Source: Petrolisthes cinctipes (lineage: Eukaryota > Arthropoda > Malacostraca > Decapoda > Porcellanidae). Taken from it: a stretch of 64,000 nt of DNA. The notes below the pieces were generated by a model, which saw nothing but the letters and a program-made list of their open reading frames with translations, was not told the DNA's origin and did not search any database. Each line of letters opens with the position of its first letter. Positions within the stretch are counted from its first letter, which is position 1. The translations under genes and the position numbers were made by a program. Location of the stretch: the NCBI GenBank assembly GCA_033782935.1, contig JAWQEG010001376.1, forward strand, positions 124,001 through 188,000, given 5' to 3'. Shown in pieces: positions 63,681 to 64,000 of the stretch.

Positions 63681-64000
63681 AAAATTCAATATTTTTGGGT
63701 CCCAGAAGCGATCTGTACATGCCTACTCAGTGCTAGAATAATTTCAAGATATTGGCACAAAACATGCTAAAAATCGATATTTTGGGTGTCCAAAGTCGAA
63801 GTGTGCATGTATGCTCTGTACCCGTTTATATTTCAAATTCAAGCTCTAAACACTCGAAAAGTCAATATTTTTGGGTTCCAGAAGCGATCTGTACATGCCT
63901 ACTCATTGCTAGAATGTTTTTAAAATATAGGTTTAAAAACATGCCAAAAATATATATTTTAGGTTTCCTAAGTCGATATGTGAATGCATCTTCTGTACAC

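Larger units (their letters stand above)
1..64000. repeat. Satellite DNA array, ~176-bp monomer, fills the window
   Basis: The same landmarks recur about every 176 bp from the first base to the last, always in one orientation: ATTCGATATTTTTGGGT, CGATCTGTACATGCC, AAAACATGCT, TCGATATGTGCATGCATC and CCGTTTATATC. Successive equivalent points such as 22482, 22658 and 22834 are exactly 176 bp apart. About 363 monomers fit in the window and neither array edge is present. The consensus is about 40% GC with seven CpG sites per monomer. I saw no unique sequence, gene, RNA gene or transposon between monomers. Arrays like this are known mainly from centromeric and pericentromeric chromatin of eukaryotes; a centromeric role here is inference. 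I do not recognise the family by name. Confidence 0.98.
52208..64000. repeat. Region E: heterogeneous older-type monomers
   Basis: Neighbouring monomers differ widely and most repeats in order are short. Subtypes shared with region A include ACGACGG (near 54950 and 55829) and TTTACGTGTCCAAAG (near 54352, 57696, 58961 and 63218). Subtypes shared with region B include the GATCTGGTATACATGCC marker at 61388 and the ATATTCAATA monomers near 60302, 60656 and 61888. The array continues past the end of the window. Confidence 0.8.

Noticed and set aside
1..64000. Hundreds of open reading frames of 60-170 codons in several frames, with a shared Cys/Tyr-rich repeat pattern
   Set aside because: The same DNA is open in more than one frame, frame phase changes with every monomer, and stop positions drift with ordinary point changes. 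There is no start context, codon bias, intron signal or lone conserved frame. They are satellite by-products, not genes.
1..64000. CRISPR array
   Set aside because: Repeats are about 176 bp, abut directly and vary along their whole length. There are no unique spacers of uniform size and no cas genes.
1..64000. Prokaryotic or phage origin
   Set aside because: A 64-kb gene-free array of a 176-bp satellite with HOR structure is not seen in bacteria or phages. No operon, ribosome-binding-site or tRNA signal is present.
1..64000. Transposon insertions such as centromeric retrotransposons
   Set aside because: I looked for breaks in the 176-bp register longer than a few bases. The only sizeable ones are the 22-bp loss near 2034 and the three 33-bp internal duplications, and all of these are satellite sequence.
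1..64000. Assignment to a known satellite (human alpha satellite, Arabidopsis 178-bp repeat, rice CentO)
   Set aside because: From memory their sequences do not share the landmark strings of this monomer, and only the length class is similar. I could not run a database search, so I leave the family unnamed.
1..64000. Telomeric or ribosomal repeats
   Set aside because: No TTAGGG or TTTAGGG runs and no rRNA-like conserved sequence were seen. The short AGGTG and TTTAGG strings are part of the monomer.
1..64000. RNA polymerase III or other promoters within the monomer
   Set aside because: AT-rich strings such as TTTATATC recur in every monomer, but no A/B box pair, consistent TATA context or terminator run is convincing.

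Overview
The whole window is one block of satellite DNA. It is a head-to-tail array of a monomer of about 176 bp, all in the same orientation, running off both ends (64,000/176 gives about 363 monomers). I found no gene, RNA gene, transposon or unique sequence anywhere. Uninterrupted arrays of 150-180 bp monomers with higher-order repeats are typical of centromeric or pericentromeric heterochromatin in plants and animals, so the source is almost certainly a eukaryotic nuclear chromosome. I do not recognise the family; from memory it does not resemble human alpha satellite, the Arabidopsis 178-bp repeat or rice CentO. I cannot name the organism. Monomer positions used below: position 1 is the first A of the decamer AAAATTCGAT. 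A good example is 36119-36294, exactly 176 bp. The by-eye consensus is about 40% GC.

Inside the monomer there is older structure. Positions 1-88 and 89-176 align without gaps at about 59 of 88 positions, so the 176-bp unit is a diverged dimer of an 88-bp ancestor. The heptamer TCGATAT occurs three times per monomer, at spacings of 88, 22 and 66 bp. One monomer near 2034 has lost exactly 22 bp between two of these heptamers. Two dyads recur: ACCCGAAAA/TTTTTGGGT across the monomer junction, and GTATTTTCAAAATAC in the middle.

Layout. A (1-5123): mixed older monomers with only short local duplications of 4 and 8 monomers. B (5124 to about 17800): a higher-order repeat (HOR) whose unit length changes from copy to copy (13, 20, 11, 12 and 12 monomers, then a partial copy). 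C (about 17800-21230): mixed monomers with an 8-monomer duplication. D (about 21230-52207): the youngest part, with many large segmental duplications. These include a 3,165-bp tandem duplication in which I saw only two substitutions and a 1,406-bp one in which I saw only one. E (52208-64000): mixed monomers again, sharing subtypes with A and B, with an 882-bp duplication and a family of monomers enlarged by a 33-bp internal duplication.

A and E share monomer subtypes that are rare in D, and a small island of E-type monomers sits inside D at about 46.1-47.0 kb. This fits layered growth, with newer arrays expanding inside an older one by unequal exchange and segmental duplication. Open reading frames exist in every frame (the longest I saw is 170 codons, 19160-19672). 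They are by-products of a repeat poor in stop codons whose length is not a multiple of three, so none is annotated as a gene. There is therefore no gene network here; any function would be structural, for example as a chromatin or kinetochore substrate.
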